From: Prunella strophiata
Lineage: Eukaryota; Chordata; Aves; Passeriformes; Prunellidae
Length of the DNA stretch: 64,000 bases
Reading direction: 5' to 3'
Assembly: GCA_036583965.1 (NCBI GenBank)
Contig: JAZBQD010000027.1
Location: 23,009,001 to 23,073,000 of the forward strand
Under the pieces are notes generated by a model that had not been told where the DNA came from, made no database searches, and worked only from the letters and a program-made list of their open reading frames with translations. The position numbers were made by a program, and so were the translations under genes. This document shows positions 1 to 13,430 of this stretch, piece after piece. Every line of letters starts with the position of its first letter. Position 1 is the first letter of the stretch.

Positions 1-3000
1 CAAGGCTGACATTCTCAATCAGCATCTGTTTTGTTCAGCTAACCAACAATCTCAATTTTAGCAGTCAGAACTAAGGGGATCACATCTGATAATATTTAAT
101 TCTATTTGAACCTCTAAAATGCTACAGCATTTCAGGCTTTCATAAAGTAAACTGGAATTTTCACTGTAGTGTGGCATGCTTCAGAATATGTATATACATA
201 TATACAGTCTGGTACATAATGAGAGGCTCTCATTCACCCTCAATATTTCATGATCTTACACATTTTTTAATGATGTTCACAGATGCAGGAGATGAAATAA
301 ATATTTACCAATTTCAGACATTACTTACTGCTGAAAACTAATGACTTCTTGGAAACTATTGACTTGTAGATAACAGCAGCTGAAAGTACTAGGCGCCCTT
401 CGATGTTTCAGATTCAGGGTATTCACTTAGTAACAGGATTGGTGACTAAGGAATTATTTTTTAAACTGTGCTAATTCATCATTCCATGTGTGATTCTTTC
501 CACACAACAAAAAGTGAGTTCCAATGTTTCACAAAGTTATCTTAGTGGAGACTAACCAAATTACAGCTGGTAGGCAGAGGGAGTCCTTTATTTTTTCAGA
601 GTCCTTCAGATCCAAAAAACCATCTGAGTGTCTAAGGAGGTAGCATCTGAATTAATTAATGACAGAATCATCTGAAATGACAGAGCAAGCTGCTTTCCTA
701 TCAGCTAAAATTACACAAACTGTCAGACCTTTCTCTCTATTCATTTCTCTTTAGGTGCATAAGTCCCTGAATTATGTGACTGATCCACTACAATAGAAAA
801 AAGGATTGTAGAGGTTGAAGAAAGGTTTAATTTGCAACATATACAAACAAGAAACCAGCAAAGACCAACAGAATCCCACATGTGCAAATAATGTGCAATA
901 ATGGTCTGTATATGAGAAATTCTTCATGTCTGCATAGCAGCCAAAATTCCTCACAAACAGATCCCAAATACCCTCAAGGAAACATCAGGGAAAGTTAAAA
1001 GATATTCCCCAAATAATTCTGTTGGTGGCTTACTCAGCTCAGCTCAGAACAGAATTCTCCATGCAAAATGAATAAAATAAAACCCCTGCTTTCAGAAATC
1101 CATTTTTAGGAAGTCTTTAAATGTGAACTGACTCTGGGACAATCCTTGTACCTAAGTCCTCACACTAATTTCTACCTGTGGTTCCAATAATTTCTCTGCA
1201 CACTCTGGTTGATTTTCTAGGGAATTTTAAATTGTGAAAGACAAAACCATGCACGCAGCATCCAGAAGCCATGGACCTCATCTTCCAGAGTTATTTTATG
1301 CTGTTACACATAAAGTGCAAAAGGACATTGCCACAGGTAAAGATGCCACCTTTTCCCCCTCCACTTGTGCTTTACACATTGCCCACCTGCTCAGGGTGGC
1401 ACTCACCCTGCTGCCTGTTTTCATTGCTGGGAGATCAATTTTAAGCTGCCACCAGGCAAGGAAAACCTGTCAGAATTCATCATGCTGTGCAGGCAATGCT
1501 CACTCCTTCACAAGCTCTCCCTTTCTCCTGGAGAATTAGAGAGAGATCTCTGCAACTGAGCTAAGTGAACAGAACACACTGGATCATCAGCCAGCACCAG
1601 AACCCTCATGGCTCATTTCCACAACTTTCAACAAGACATTCATACATTGCCCAGGTATTTCCTCAATTCTTCAATACTTTTTGGAATACCTTAGAAAAAC
1701 CTAGAGTGTCACAAACTGAAATGTTAACAGTGCATGGAAGAGACAGAGCCTCACAATTTTGCTGCAAGCCAGCAGCATTATCTACAATCCAAAATGAAAT
1801 CCTGAATAACCAGATGACTGGTCAGCTTTAACACTGACTGATAGAGGTGCATGAATGAGAAAAATACACTCTGGGAAGCATGTAAGAGAACTCAGAAAAT
1901 ATCATAATCATTAGCTGTCCAGATGGTGCACTTATTGTTACTTAGCTTTGAATCATGAATTAAGCAGTACAGAAAATTCTTGACAATCTACCTTTTCAAC
2001 AAGAGTGAGTCTTTTCCAGATGATTCCAATACTAACCAGAAAAAAAAAAAAAAAGTGGATAAGGATATATTCTTTTGAGCTTGTTCCTTTTTATTTTCTG
2101 CTTCTTCAAACTCAGACTTTAATCTTTGTTTTCAGGTTGTCCTACTTGCAGAAATGATGATCTGTTTATACAGATGGTGTGCTGGTGATTTTTAAGAACA
2201 GGAAAAGTTGCTGAATTTCTCTCCCTGGCTCTTCTGAGCTCTTCAGTGCTTTGGAGCACACAGCCATATCATATCTGTGTGATAGCCACAGGTACCACAA
2301 GCAAGCAAGACAGGAGAACAAAAATGAACCACCTGTGGTCAGAGGCTGCAGAGAGTTTGTACCAATAGCAGAGTCCACAATTTAGATTAAACAGCAGGAT
2401 TTTAAGTTTTTAAATAGAACATATTTTGTGAGAACTCACAGAAGGCAAACATTAAAAGGAACAGAAAGCTACTAGAAAAAGGGGATAGATTGACCCTTTG
2501 ACAAAATCAGTCTATCAGAAAGAAAAAAAAAGGAATAAACCTATTTTTAAGCTAAAGTACTGAATAGATCACCCACAATCCTCTAAAGGATTCCAGAGAT
2601 AAGAGTCCAAAAAAGAAGTTCAGTGCCATATGGAACACTCTACAGCCACATTTGGTTTTATGTCCATTTGAGTCCTTTTTTCTAGAATCATGCACAACTA
2701 AATCTCACAATTATTTTAATGTTCCACCTGTTTAGGCACACTCAGTAGCTATTCTGCCTGATTATGCTGACACACAGATAGTGCAGCCAGCAAAATCTTG
2801 AGGTTCATCATAAAACACTACTGTGTTTCATGAATAAAATAGCAGCAAATTGAATGAGGATGAACACAGGTTTTCTTTAGAGTGAAAAAGAATCCTGCAC
2901 TGTGATGGAATCCAAGATATTCTATCCTTGTTTCCTGGTCAGATGTCTGTCTTTGTACTACTGACTTCAATCCCAAATATATAAAAATTTATTCAAATTT

Positions 3001-6000
3001 CACCTCTAAAAAATCCTCTTTTCTTTAAGAGAAGCCTACTGGAAACCTCTCTTCCATTCCCAGCTTCATGCAAGGTACTCTGTTTTGAGTGCACTTGTTA
3101 CAATGCAAAATATTCTATTTCCAACAAGACATCCTACAAGTCCAACCTTTCTCCTGCCTCTGGCTTGAAAATTTAGAAGAAAACTGAACCATCCACCATT
3201 ATCCACTGTAGAGGGAACAGCATCTGAGTGATGGTGAAACAACACTCACAGATAATTGCATAAAAAACTTGGCAACAAAAAGCAATGAAAAACCCTTTAA
3301 CCCTACTCAGCTGATAGAGATTGGTTGCAGGATATTTTTAAACTTTTGATTTCATTAGTGAAAAGTAGCACAAAAATTTACCTGACATATCTGCATAACA
3401 TTGTGGAGCAGAACATTCACTCTAAAAATATTGTTTTGTTTAGTAGCTGAAAATATTTTCCTATCTTAAATATTTTCAGTTATCCAAATGAATAACATAA
3501 TCTGGAAATTCCCTGCTAAATGTAATGCCTTAGCTTTTTCTTTTCTCCCCAAAAATGTAATCAGCCCTTAGCTTATAAGAAAAAATATCCCCTGATTCAG
3601 CTGCCCAGTTTTGCATCACAGGTAATAGATGGCTGAGGAAAATGAAAACAGGTGTATTTTATACTCATGTTTGTACAATTTCCCTCATGAATTAATGAAT
3701 ATATTCATAGAAACCTGGAGTTACATACTGAATACTCACAGATTAACAAAATATTAGTATAATATTCACTGTACAATGAATAATTTAAAGCAAGATTATT
3801 TTAGAGATTCTTTGCCATCCTCATTTCTGGGTCACAGATGCTCTTTGTTTATTAAGACCTTGTCATTGCTTCTCAGGAATATCCTGGAATTTTAAAATGA
3901 CAAGGAAGCTATAGAATTTGCAATACATGAAAATCCAGTAAAAATATTTCCATTACCATACCAGATCTATGTAGAAACTATTCAAGAAAATAGTATTTTT
4001 CAACATTAGTTATTTATTACTATTTTCTAAGGAGAAAAAAAATGCCAAGCCCCTAATTCCAACTCCTTTTTTGTTCCTAATCATTTGAAGAGTATTTCTC
4101 TAGCAGAGATTTATGAACCAAACCTAAGTACAGTACCTTTTTTCTTTCAGGATGCTCTGAAAGTTGCCTTTCTGAAAACCTGAGACATTAAATAAGGCCA
4201 AAAGAATCCCAAGAATATTAAACGGGTAAATGACAAACTTGGTTTTCAGATATTAAAAGCAAATATACCCTTCTCATTTTTTTCCTTGCAGTTAAAGTGC
4301 CACTTTTCTCATCAATATATCCTTTTATTTGCCTTGCTCACTTCCTCCTGAGGCATTCAGTTGAAATAATCTGTGGCACATCAACTGATTCCAACTTAGC
4401 TACAAAATGGGTGTACCTGTCAGGAGTATGTTTACTTTGAATATTACACAATTTGAAACCATGAGAAAAATGAAATTTTAGCAGTCTCTTTTTGGAATAG
4501 AATGACTGAACATGTCTGAAGGCAGATTAGAAAAGGAATGACATTAAATTGTTGCTTAAGATACAAGGACTGACAACTGAGCAACATGGGAATTTTCTTC
4601 CAGTTTTAAATTTCAAAGCCAACCAACTAAAATCCCCATCACCTACTGATTATCTAAAGCCCCCAAATCATAATTTTCCTCCTATCCTGACTCCAAAAGA
4701 CTCTATGCTCCAAAAATATTCTTGTTTTTCTGCTTTATCCTGACAAAGAATCTCTCTCATCCTACTTTCATCACCACCTTCTATGCATCTCTTGTTCCTG
4801 TTCTATTTTTTACTGCAAGTTCAATTGTAAAGCATTCATTCTCTATTTAATCCTTTACTCCTCACATCCTAGTTCTCTTTCATTGCTTTTTTAGCCTTCA
4901 AATCAATTTTTCTCATTGCCCTTTTTCCTGGACCATACCCTTAGCAGGCTCCCAGTGCCAAGAGACCCTCTAAAGTTTCCCTTCACACAGCTGTAGTGAC
5001 CTTGATGTAAAGAAAATCTTTATGGCTCCATGGTTCTTCTTTAAGAACTGCACTGAGAGTGCTTCAGGAATAATGACACTTTTGTGTTTTGCATTTCACA
5101 TAAAATATTCCCCACCACAGCAAATGCTGTAGATCACAAATGCATTTCAACCACTGGCTCACAAAACTAAAGTGCAAGAAAAGAAAGTACTGTTTCTCCT
5201 TTCATATTTGTTAAGGTTTGCTTCTATTTAAAAAAAAAAAACAAAAACAAACAAATTATTGAAACCACATCTACAAACAAAATATAAAAGCTGATCAGAT
5301 ATAACCTCCCTGAGCTTTATGCTGTTAGAGATAAAAGTTTTCAAGAGACAGTATTATCACACATTTCCTCTAAATATATATATTTGTTTTCATAGCAAAA
5401 ACATCCTCAATATACCAAAACTACTTTTGAAGTTAATATTAATACTAATTTTGATAAAAAACCAAATACAAAGTAGCCAGTTCCCTTTGAAAGACATCTT
5501 CCTCAGGCTGCTGCAAGTACATCTTTAGAAATGACATTTGCTGTTATCAAATTAGTATATTCCATTTCAAAGCTGTGTTTATTTCCCTTCTGCTTTTTTT
5601 TTTTTTTTTTCATTTAGATCTCATTGTACTCTAGCTCCATTCAGGGTCCATAGGTTACAAAGAAAATTTCTTTAAATTCACTCCCACAAGGTATGAACAA
5701 TCCCTGAGTTTTGGACCTTGGTATCACAGTTCACCTTTTGAAGAAAATTAATATTTCAAAGACCAAAAGATACAACCCCTAAGCTGAACAGTAGAAGAGC
5801 AACAGGAAGTTGATCTAATTAGCTACAAAAAACAGGCAGGTTGGGAAAGACAGGGTGAATCAGGGCTGGTTGTATGCAAATTGATCTGAGGCATACTAAT
5901 TTTAACATAAAGATGTCTTGGAAGTCCTTTTTCTGGCAATGACCACAAAAAAGTTCCATCTAAGCCAGTCCTGCAGATAAGAGAGATAAGGTATTATAGC

Positions 6001-6012
6001 CTGTGCAGTATT
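1..6012. other. Non-coding AT-rich block, no gene seen
   Basis: Every open frame here is short (about 100 codons or fewer), frames overlap on both strands, and none resembles a known protein. The block holds mononucleotide tracts: a 15-A run at 2040-2054, an A/C-rich run at 5230-5258 and a 17-T run at 5594-5610. I see no CpG cluster, RNA gene fold or CR1 fragment. It is best read as intergenic or intronic DNA. Confidence 0.75.
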
Positions 6013-6067
6013 AAGGATTTTTCTTAGAGGAAAAAGGATTTTCTGATTAAAAGAAGGATTTTTTTCT
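6013..6067. repeat. Degenerate ~20-bp tandem repeat, three units
   Basis: The core AAGGATTTT recurs at 6013, 6034 and 6054, giving spacings of 21 and 20 bp, and each core is followed by T-rich then A/G-rich sequence. The units are diverged, so this is an old local tandem duplication or a low-complexity minisatellite rather than a functional array. Confidence 0.55.
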
Positions 6068-9000
6068 CATTACTCTAATAATCCCTAGTGTTTTTCCAAT
6101 ACTCATAGGTCTTGTTTTCCCTTGCAAAAGAGAAATGAATTTTCTTTGTTGAATAAAAAACGAATTATCAATCTAATGGCTCTGATCATATTCTGGAGTC
6201 CTACATTTACATGTTTCCCTACACCCTGATGTTAAAGGCAGGAAGCTTTTTTCAATAACTTCATGACATTGCTGACACCCTTGCCCTTACTCTAGAAATA
6301 TCACTAAGCACTTTTGTCTTTCAATTTTTATCAGTTGATTACCCTCAATTACTCATCTTTTCACCATTTAATCAGTGTAAGCTAGATAAAAATGCATCTT
6401 TACTTGGTTTCTATATTGTTTTCTTGCACCTCACTAAGTCACAATGAAAAACACACTGGATACTGCAAGTAGGAAAGAGAACTCTGCTTTCCTGTTTATT
6501 ATTGGAGTTCCTTGCCTAAAGGACACCTAAATGGACCAACTCCCTTTCAAAGGATCTTTCTCAGCAGGCAGGAAACCCCCAGGGCTGCTTGGTGCATGGC
6601 AGCAGCCACATGTCCCCAAGGGGTCACTCAGAGAGAGCATCCCTCACCTGCCAAATCTGGGCTGAAGCTGATCTGGAATCTCACTCATGGATTCATCCCT
6701 GGATTACAAACCAGCCCCTCCCATTTGTGAGCACAGCTCTGAAGTTCTGGCTGCTCTTCTTCATTCTAGCCTGGCTCAGAGCTTCCCAGACTGCAATGTT
6801 TAATCAGCCATCAAGCTTTGTCAGGAACAAAGGCACGGCACTTGTAACTCTGCATCTTTGTTAAATCCAATTCAGCTTTTCAGCTGCTGCCTTCAAACTG
6901 GATTCTGCTCAATTCAGGCCTCAGACAGCTAGAACAGCTATCCCCTCATTAATCTTTTTTTTAATTAGGCTGGAAACTGCTATGGCAGGAGAAGGAAGGG
7001 AGCAGGCTAATGGATTTGGTGATCTAAATGAATTGGCCCAGAGTGGTAAAGCCCAAAGCAAAGTTGAGAAGAACAATAGGAGCAGCAAACTTCAAGGTGA
7101 CTGTACAACCTTATATTGGTTTGGCATTTTCAGTGTAGAGATATTAAGAAAATGGAGGTTGAACATTTCAACAGAAGTTAAGAAAGCGAAAATTACCCTT
7201 TTGGTTGCAACCATATTTTTCATTACCAGAGAAACATGTCCTAACCTTGACAAAAGTTATAATGAGAAAACTATTTTCTAACCATAAAATTATTTATATT
7301 CTCAAATTTACCCCAATGTTCAAAATTCCATCTCCCCCCCCCAAATTTCAGAGCTTCAAAGGGCTGATTTCCCCAAACCAAACCAGTTCATCTGCCTCCC
7401 TGTTTTGCTGAGTCTTCTTGGGCAAACCCAATATTCTTAACAGAACATCTTTCATTACTCCCTAGAATCTAGCTCTGAGTTATGATTAAAACTGAAAGAA
7501 ACAGCTGATCTCATTTGATCAGTGCTGCTATTTCTCTTCATATTTCTGCCTTTTTTACAGTCCTACTTTCCAGTATCTGTTGTCAATACCTATCCTTCTT
7601 GTTACTCAAGTCTGAGAAAACATCAATTTGACTAGAATTACAAAGACCAGAGACCATTAGCTACTGTGAAAATATTTTCCCCCTCCTGGGCACAATCAAG
7701 AAAAATCCATACACTGAATACAGGTAAACATTAAATGAAATGCCTCAACAATATGGGAAAATATTGTATATCATAATTCTCACTTGTTGAAAATGGATGC
7801 TTGCAGTGCATCATCAGCTTCACAGAAAAGGTTGAGTTGACTTTGTCTGTCACACAGGAGCTCTGAGGGGTGAATATATTTCATCACATTTTAAACACAT
7901 GAACAGCAATATTGTACTGAATATTTACTTGATATGGTGCTCAGATGAGTTTGCCTGAGGCACCAAGTAAATGATGTTTTATCTCCTCTCAATGTCAAGC
8001 ACACAGCAATGCAGGGAATGAAACCACTGCACAATCTGACAGAATTGCTGCTCTGTTATGGGCATACCTAACCATTGAATATCTGCTTGTATTTTCTGCC
8101 TCCTTCAGGGTTCATTACATGTGTATTTGAGGAAAGCACGTGCTCCACCAGGCTGCTTTCTCTCTGAACTCTGGGAAAAGGACAATTCTGCTCATCACAG
8201 CAGTCACTTCTTAAGAACCCCAGGTAAGCCCAAAGCTGAGCAGGCAAAGGCTTGTGCATGCTTCATTCTGTGAAATAACTGCACCCAGAATGTTTTCTAT
8301 ATTGTTTCAGAGCAAAAAGGAAGGACCTGAAGGCCCACAGAAGTCAAGAAAAGCTCCTTTCATTTCCCTGGGTTTTGTTTCAAATTTTACATGCAGGGGA
8401 CATTGGCTTCTTCTGTACCATAGTCATTCAATTATACAGGAAATTATTATTTACCACTCTTAATAATCTTTCTATAATATCTCCTTTAGCTCTAATACAT
8501 CCTATCATGTAAATCTGCAACTCTATCTAGGCATTCAATAAATCACATCTGTATCAGCTCTAAGGTGTATTCAGGGATTTGAAGATCTGATTGGAACAAT
8601 CCAGGTTATTATGGTCTGTTTAGGTCAATCAGGCTGTAATGTGTGAGAATTTGGTGTTCAACTCAAGGAATCTCCATGAGATTTTAACTAATCCTTGAAA
8701 AATTCTAATGCCATGGTGTCATTCATTATCTTTTGTGTCTCAGTAGATTCACACAGGGGAGGGGAAAACATTCAGTGATTTCTTTCTGATTGCAGAAGGG
8801 GAGAGAAGAGAAGCCACTGTTCTTTCCCCTCACTGTATCCTCATTCTTAGTTGTGAAATTACAAAAATTGCTTTCCTACAACCTGTATCTAGGACAGAGA
8901 AGGGTGGTGTAATAAAGAGGGCCATTGGTACCTGGTATTTACATTTGTTTATGGATTTACATTTATTTATTAATGAAAGACAAAAAAAAAAAAAATTACT

Positions 9001-12000
9001 TCACTACTCCTCATTATACAAACATGGTATAGGATGTTTCTCCTAAAAACTGCATATCTTGATGAGCACTTTCTGTCTGATCATCTTGAATAAATCTTTT
9101 ACAAGTAAGTACAAAGACTGTCTTAAAATCACATCTCATTTTACTTTCCATTGAGCTAAAGAAGTACAGCAAATGAAAAACAATTCCAAGACTGTCACCT
9201 TCTCCTTTCTCCACCAAAAAATATGTGCACAAAAAATCTATTTATTATTGTCTTTTGTTTCATATGTTACTGGCATTCAAGCAGCCACGTTAAGTGCAAT
9301 TTGGTTTTATGTGAAGATGCATTTCCTGACCAAATGAGCCTTTCCCCCTAGATACTAATCTATATATAAGAATGCTATGATGTTCCAGCTTCAAGCAATT
9401 TAAAAGATCATGACCATCTGTTAGGTATTACTTGCAAATTATGCACTGGCATCTTTACTTGTTGACACCAAAAAAAAAAAAAAAACATTATTAAAAAAAA
9501 ACCCGAACCAAAAGAACCCAGCCCCAAACTATCACATATTGACATATTTAGGATTGAGAACAACTCAGATTAGTCTTCACTGTTCTCCTTCCCTTTTGGG
9601 GTCCAGAAGCACATCTCCAGGCTCCACACAGATACCTGGAGATGCTCCCAAACTTTAGAGAACCTGCGTTTTGTTCTGTAAGCAAAAAAAGCAAAAAACT
9701 TTTTTGTATTACTGAAGAAGACTGCTTCAGCACTGTCAAATGTAAACTGGTGAATTTACTTAAAATATGTTTCTCCAGTAGAAACTATTTAAACCTTTCA
9801 CCAGTAAGTGTTAGTCAGGCTATTTCTTCCAGTCAAGTCACAGAATAATTTTTAAATCAGTAGGAAACAAAGTAGGTGTTGCAGGAAACGCAGATGGCTT
9901 TGTTTACTAAGATGGCCATTTGTGCTGCAGAAGTCAGGTTCCAGATGAAAGGCACTTTCAGCTGCTGTCAGGGGAAAAGAAGGTGGAGAGCTCCATTATG
10001 ATGTGCTACTCTGAGCTGACAAGGTGACACACAAGGGACCCAAGGTGGCCCAGCAAGACTTCCTGCCGAGTGAAGCGTCACAGATGAAATTGTCACAAGT
10101 GCACAGAATGGCTCTGAGCTGACACCAAGTGACACAGCAGTGTGCTCCCAGGAGAGCAAATGGTGGGAGTTCTTAGAGCATTCTGTGAGCACAGGCAGCC
10201 TGCATGCACTGCACAGAACATAAAGGAATCCTTTAATAAATAAGATAGCAAAACACCCCATCCACTGCATTATAGTGCCTTGCATAAACTGCTGTGCACA
10301 TCAGAACATCCCAATGGCTTCTCCAGCAGTGCCCAAACACATGGCCATGTCAAAAACAGCAAACAAGTTTTATGCCTGTGACTCAACAACTGAAAAATAG
10401 CAGGTTTCTCTGATACAGGGCTTGTCTTAGGTCTCACAGGCTGTCATGCTTTGTATTTCTTCAACCATTAAACAAATGATCATTGACTCCTTTTGTCCTG
10501 TGCAAAACCAAGTATGTGGATGATTCTTAACAAATAACTGTCCTCTCAAAGGGAGGGGCAGGAATGCTGAACTCAAGAAATGCCCTCAATAGTTTTAGCT
10601 TTTCAAACAACAGGAAGGAATGTTAGAACAAACAGCCTAATAAGGACTGAGAAACAACACCCGAAGAAAATTTGGGGTGTTGCTGTTGTTCATGACAACA
10701 GTGTTGGGACAAGGATAGGCTTGCAACTTGACTCAGGGCCACACTGTCACAAAGAGTGGGACACCATGGCTACAGCAAGACCTGGCAAAGGGCTGAGACA
10801 CAAGCCTGGTGCAAAGGACAGACCAATGTTTAGCGAGAATGTTCAAAACAAAGCTCTGCATCTAAAGGAAAAAATGTTCTCTGGAATACAAAGTCAACAG
10901 CTTGGAATAAAAGATCCAAGTACAAAGCATGTTCAAAGGGACAGGGCAGAGCCTGGCCTGCAAACCTGTATTTGAAAGAGACACTAGTCCCTTAGCACAG
11001 GCCTGGGAGAGAAATAGTAAATAAATAAATAAACTGGAATAAAGGAGCCAGTGAGAAAGCTGTGGGCATTAAGTCTGCTTAATGGACTTAATAGCAAGGG
11101 TGTATTTTTCTGTTTTCCTCTTTTCTTTCTCCACACTCATCCACACAATGTTTCTGGACTATATTAATCCTTATAATTTGTAAGGCTCCCTGATATCAGC
11201 CTTAACATATCAATAAAGCACACCCCAAAATCAATTTCCCTACTACGACTTCTTGTTAAATTAACTTCTGCTTATTCAAGACCCATAATATTTATGTGCT
11301 TCTGACTCAGACTTAAACCCTATACTACACCATATCAATTATTCCCAATTGCATGCTTCAAACAACTATTCATTGCCACTGAAGTCTAAAAATGTACTTA
11401 CACAGTTAAAATTAAGTGCATGACTCTACTTTTGGACTGAGGTCACAGTTTAACATCCTAAGATTGATTCTGTAAATCTACACATTGAAAACAGTACCAA
11501 ATAAAGCTTTTCTTCAAGGGAAGGAAGGAAAAAACAGCTCTGGGTAACTTTGCAAGAAGATTATTCCAGTTATAAAATAATAATTAAATGTATAAGCAGA
11601 TTGTTAATTAGGAAAATGCTTAATCACCTGAAAATATTCTTTAAACATAATGGTAGAGCAAGTGACAAGGACTGTTCTGAAATCATAATAAAGGCTATTG
11701 GGACTACATCAAAAGAAAGTTAATTTATTTAGTATAGCAGCTGATAAGACCTTTCATGTGCACTAAATATAACTGAAATTCTTATTTATTGCATAATCAA
11801 AAACATGTGTTCCTCCTCTATGCTGCCAGTCACCCTAATAGTCACTTGCAATACAAGTCTTACGAGTATTCCAGGAAAATAGTTCTGGTTGAAGGAGGGG
11901 TGAAAATAGTGATTTACTAATGGCCCTTGTTTCCAGTTAAAAGTGAACAGTGAATTCTCCATCTTTTCAAACTGCTATGAAAATGTCACTCTAGAAGAAA

Positions 12001-13030
12001 TAGAGATTTTCCCATGAAATTGTAGAAGTTCCAAAGTGGAGAAAAAGAATGTCCTTAATTCTAAGCACAGCTTTTCTCCACAGGCTGTATCAGCATGCTG
12101 TGGCACAGAACCAGCCTGGTGACAGAAAAGGAGTTGCTGAAACCCCTGCTAAGATCCCTGAAAGGTGACTCATTTTGGAGTAGGCAGGAACAACTGGTAG
12201 TGTAATAGTTGATTTTACAAGGTGATCTAACTTAAACAGTTTGACAAGATAAAAGTTTGTGTGGCAATACCTAGTAACTTGGCTTTGGCATTAACACAGT
12301 GTAGCAGGAAACTGACCAACTTACTTTTAAGCAGCAATTATTGCTTCTTTATTGTCTTGCAAACAGCTTATTCTGAATCAGTCATACTGACATTTATTTC
12401 CTTATCAGTTATCACCAGAATGCTTGACAGCAAAACTACATTTTAATCTGTTGTGCAAATGCTTAGAATTCATTTATATCCTAAAACTAATTTAGTCAAT
12501 TTACCTTAGCACTCACACAAACTTTTAAAAATAGCTGTAGACCTATTTTCCTTCTCACAGATGGACAAAGTTATTTTGCAGCTCATTTAATTTGTCACAG
12601 ATACTGAAAGGAATGGCAGAAGTCATTTACTTGTCTGTCACATGGACAAAATTTGACTATAGATCAGTTCCTGTTCAGGACTCCAGATTTTTTTCTCCAG
12701 TTATAACTCTATAAAGAATTGGAACCTGGGCTTGATACTAAACAAATATTCCAGAAAGACAAAACCTCAATTACTGAATAAAGCTACTGAAAGTTTTAAG
12801 CGAATTCAAAGATTTTCCATAGGACACAATCAGTTTTCAAACATTTCGGTTTGCTGATATGCAGAGCTGTGCTAAGAGAGAGAGCTCCCAGTCCTCCCTA
12901 TCTGCCAGATTGTCACATAGACTACTTCAAATGTGGGAGAAATTCCCTGATGCACCCTTCAGCAATCCCCAGCTTTGATATACCTGTGCCTTTACTTTTT
13001 TCCTTACAGGCATCAGACCCACCAGAGCTG
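6068..13030. other. Non-coding block, weak exon-like segment near 7.0 kb
   Basis: No supported gene. The block contains a 9-C run at 7334-7342, a duplicated AT-rich word at 8938-8972, a 14-A run at 8982-8995, an A then A/C-rich run at 9470-9530 and an AAAT-type microsatellite at about 11017-11033. A 131-codon plus-strand frame at 10580-10975 has no recognisable domain. A short segment at 6969-7096 has splice-like borders and is discussed as a weak lead. Confidence 0.7.
8938..8972. repeat. Two-copy ~17-bp AT-rich tandem duplication
   Basis: Two adjacent copies of a unit reading TTTACATTTRTTTAT, with an A/G difference between them, lie directly before a 14-A run. It is a simple local duplication with no evident function. 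Confidence 0.45.
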
Positions 13031-13430
13031 AAAATCTAAAGCTTAAGTTTCATCATGACAGACTAGAGAGGCACGAACCATGAGCTAGAGAAAATAACTT
13101 GAAACAAAAGTGGGAAGGGGAGGACTAATCCTCAGCCTGTTGGAAGCACAGTACAGGACCTTCCCTTCAGATTTCCCATCTGAGATGTGTCAGGGTTTCC
13201 CTGCTCTCCTGGCAGATGCTGCCCCTCTCCCCTGCCTTCACTCACCCATCCCACTGAGCCTTCCAGCAGCTCCACAATGTCCCCAGGGAGGACAATCCCA
13301 AAGCACCTCCCAGCCTGCAAGCCAGCCATGGTCTTTGAGAGCACAGCAGAAAAACCCCTGGAAACAAATAAAAATCCAGAATTCTCTGTCACAATTGACA
13401 TAAAAGTTAATGAGCTAGAGCTGTTTTAGG
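13031..13430. other. GC-richer patch with overlapping short ORFs
   Basis: Base composition rises in GC compared with its neighbours, which lengthens chance open frames: three of about 80-97 codons overlap on both strands at 13110-13429. None has a domain I recognise, and frames open on both strands argue against coding. CpG remains rare, so it is not a CpG island. It could be an old interspersed repeat or a short conserved patch; the sequence does not decide. Confidence 0.4.
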
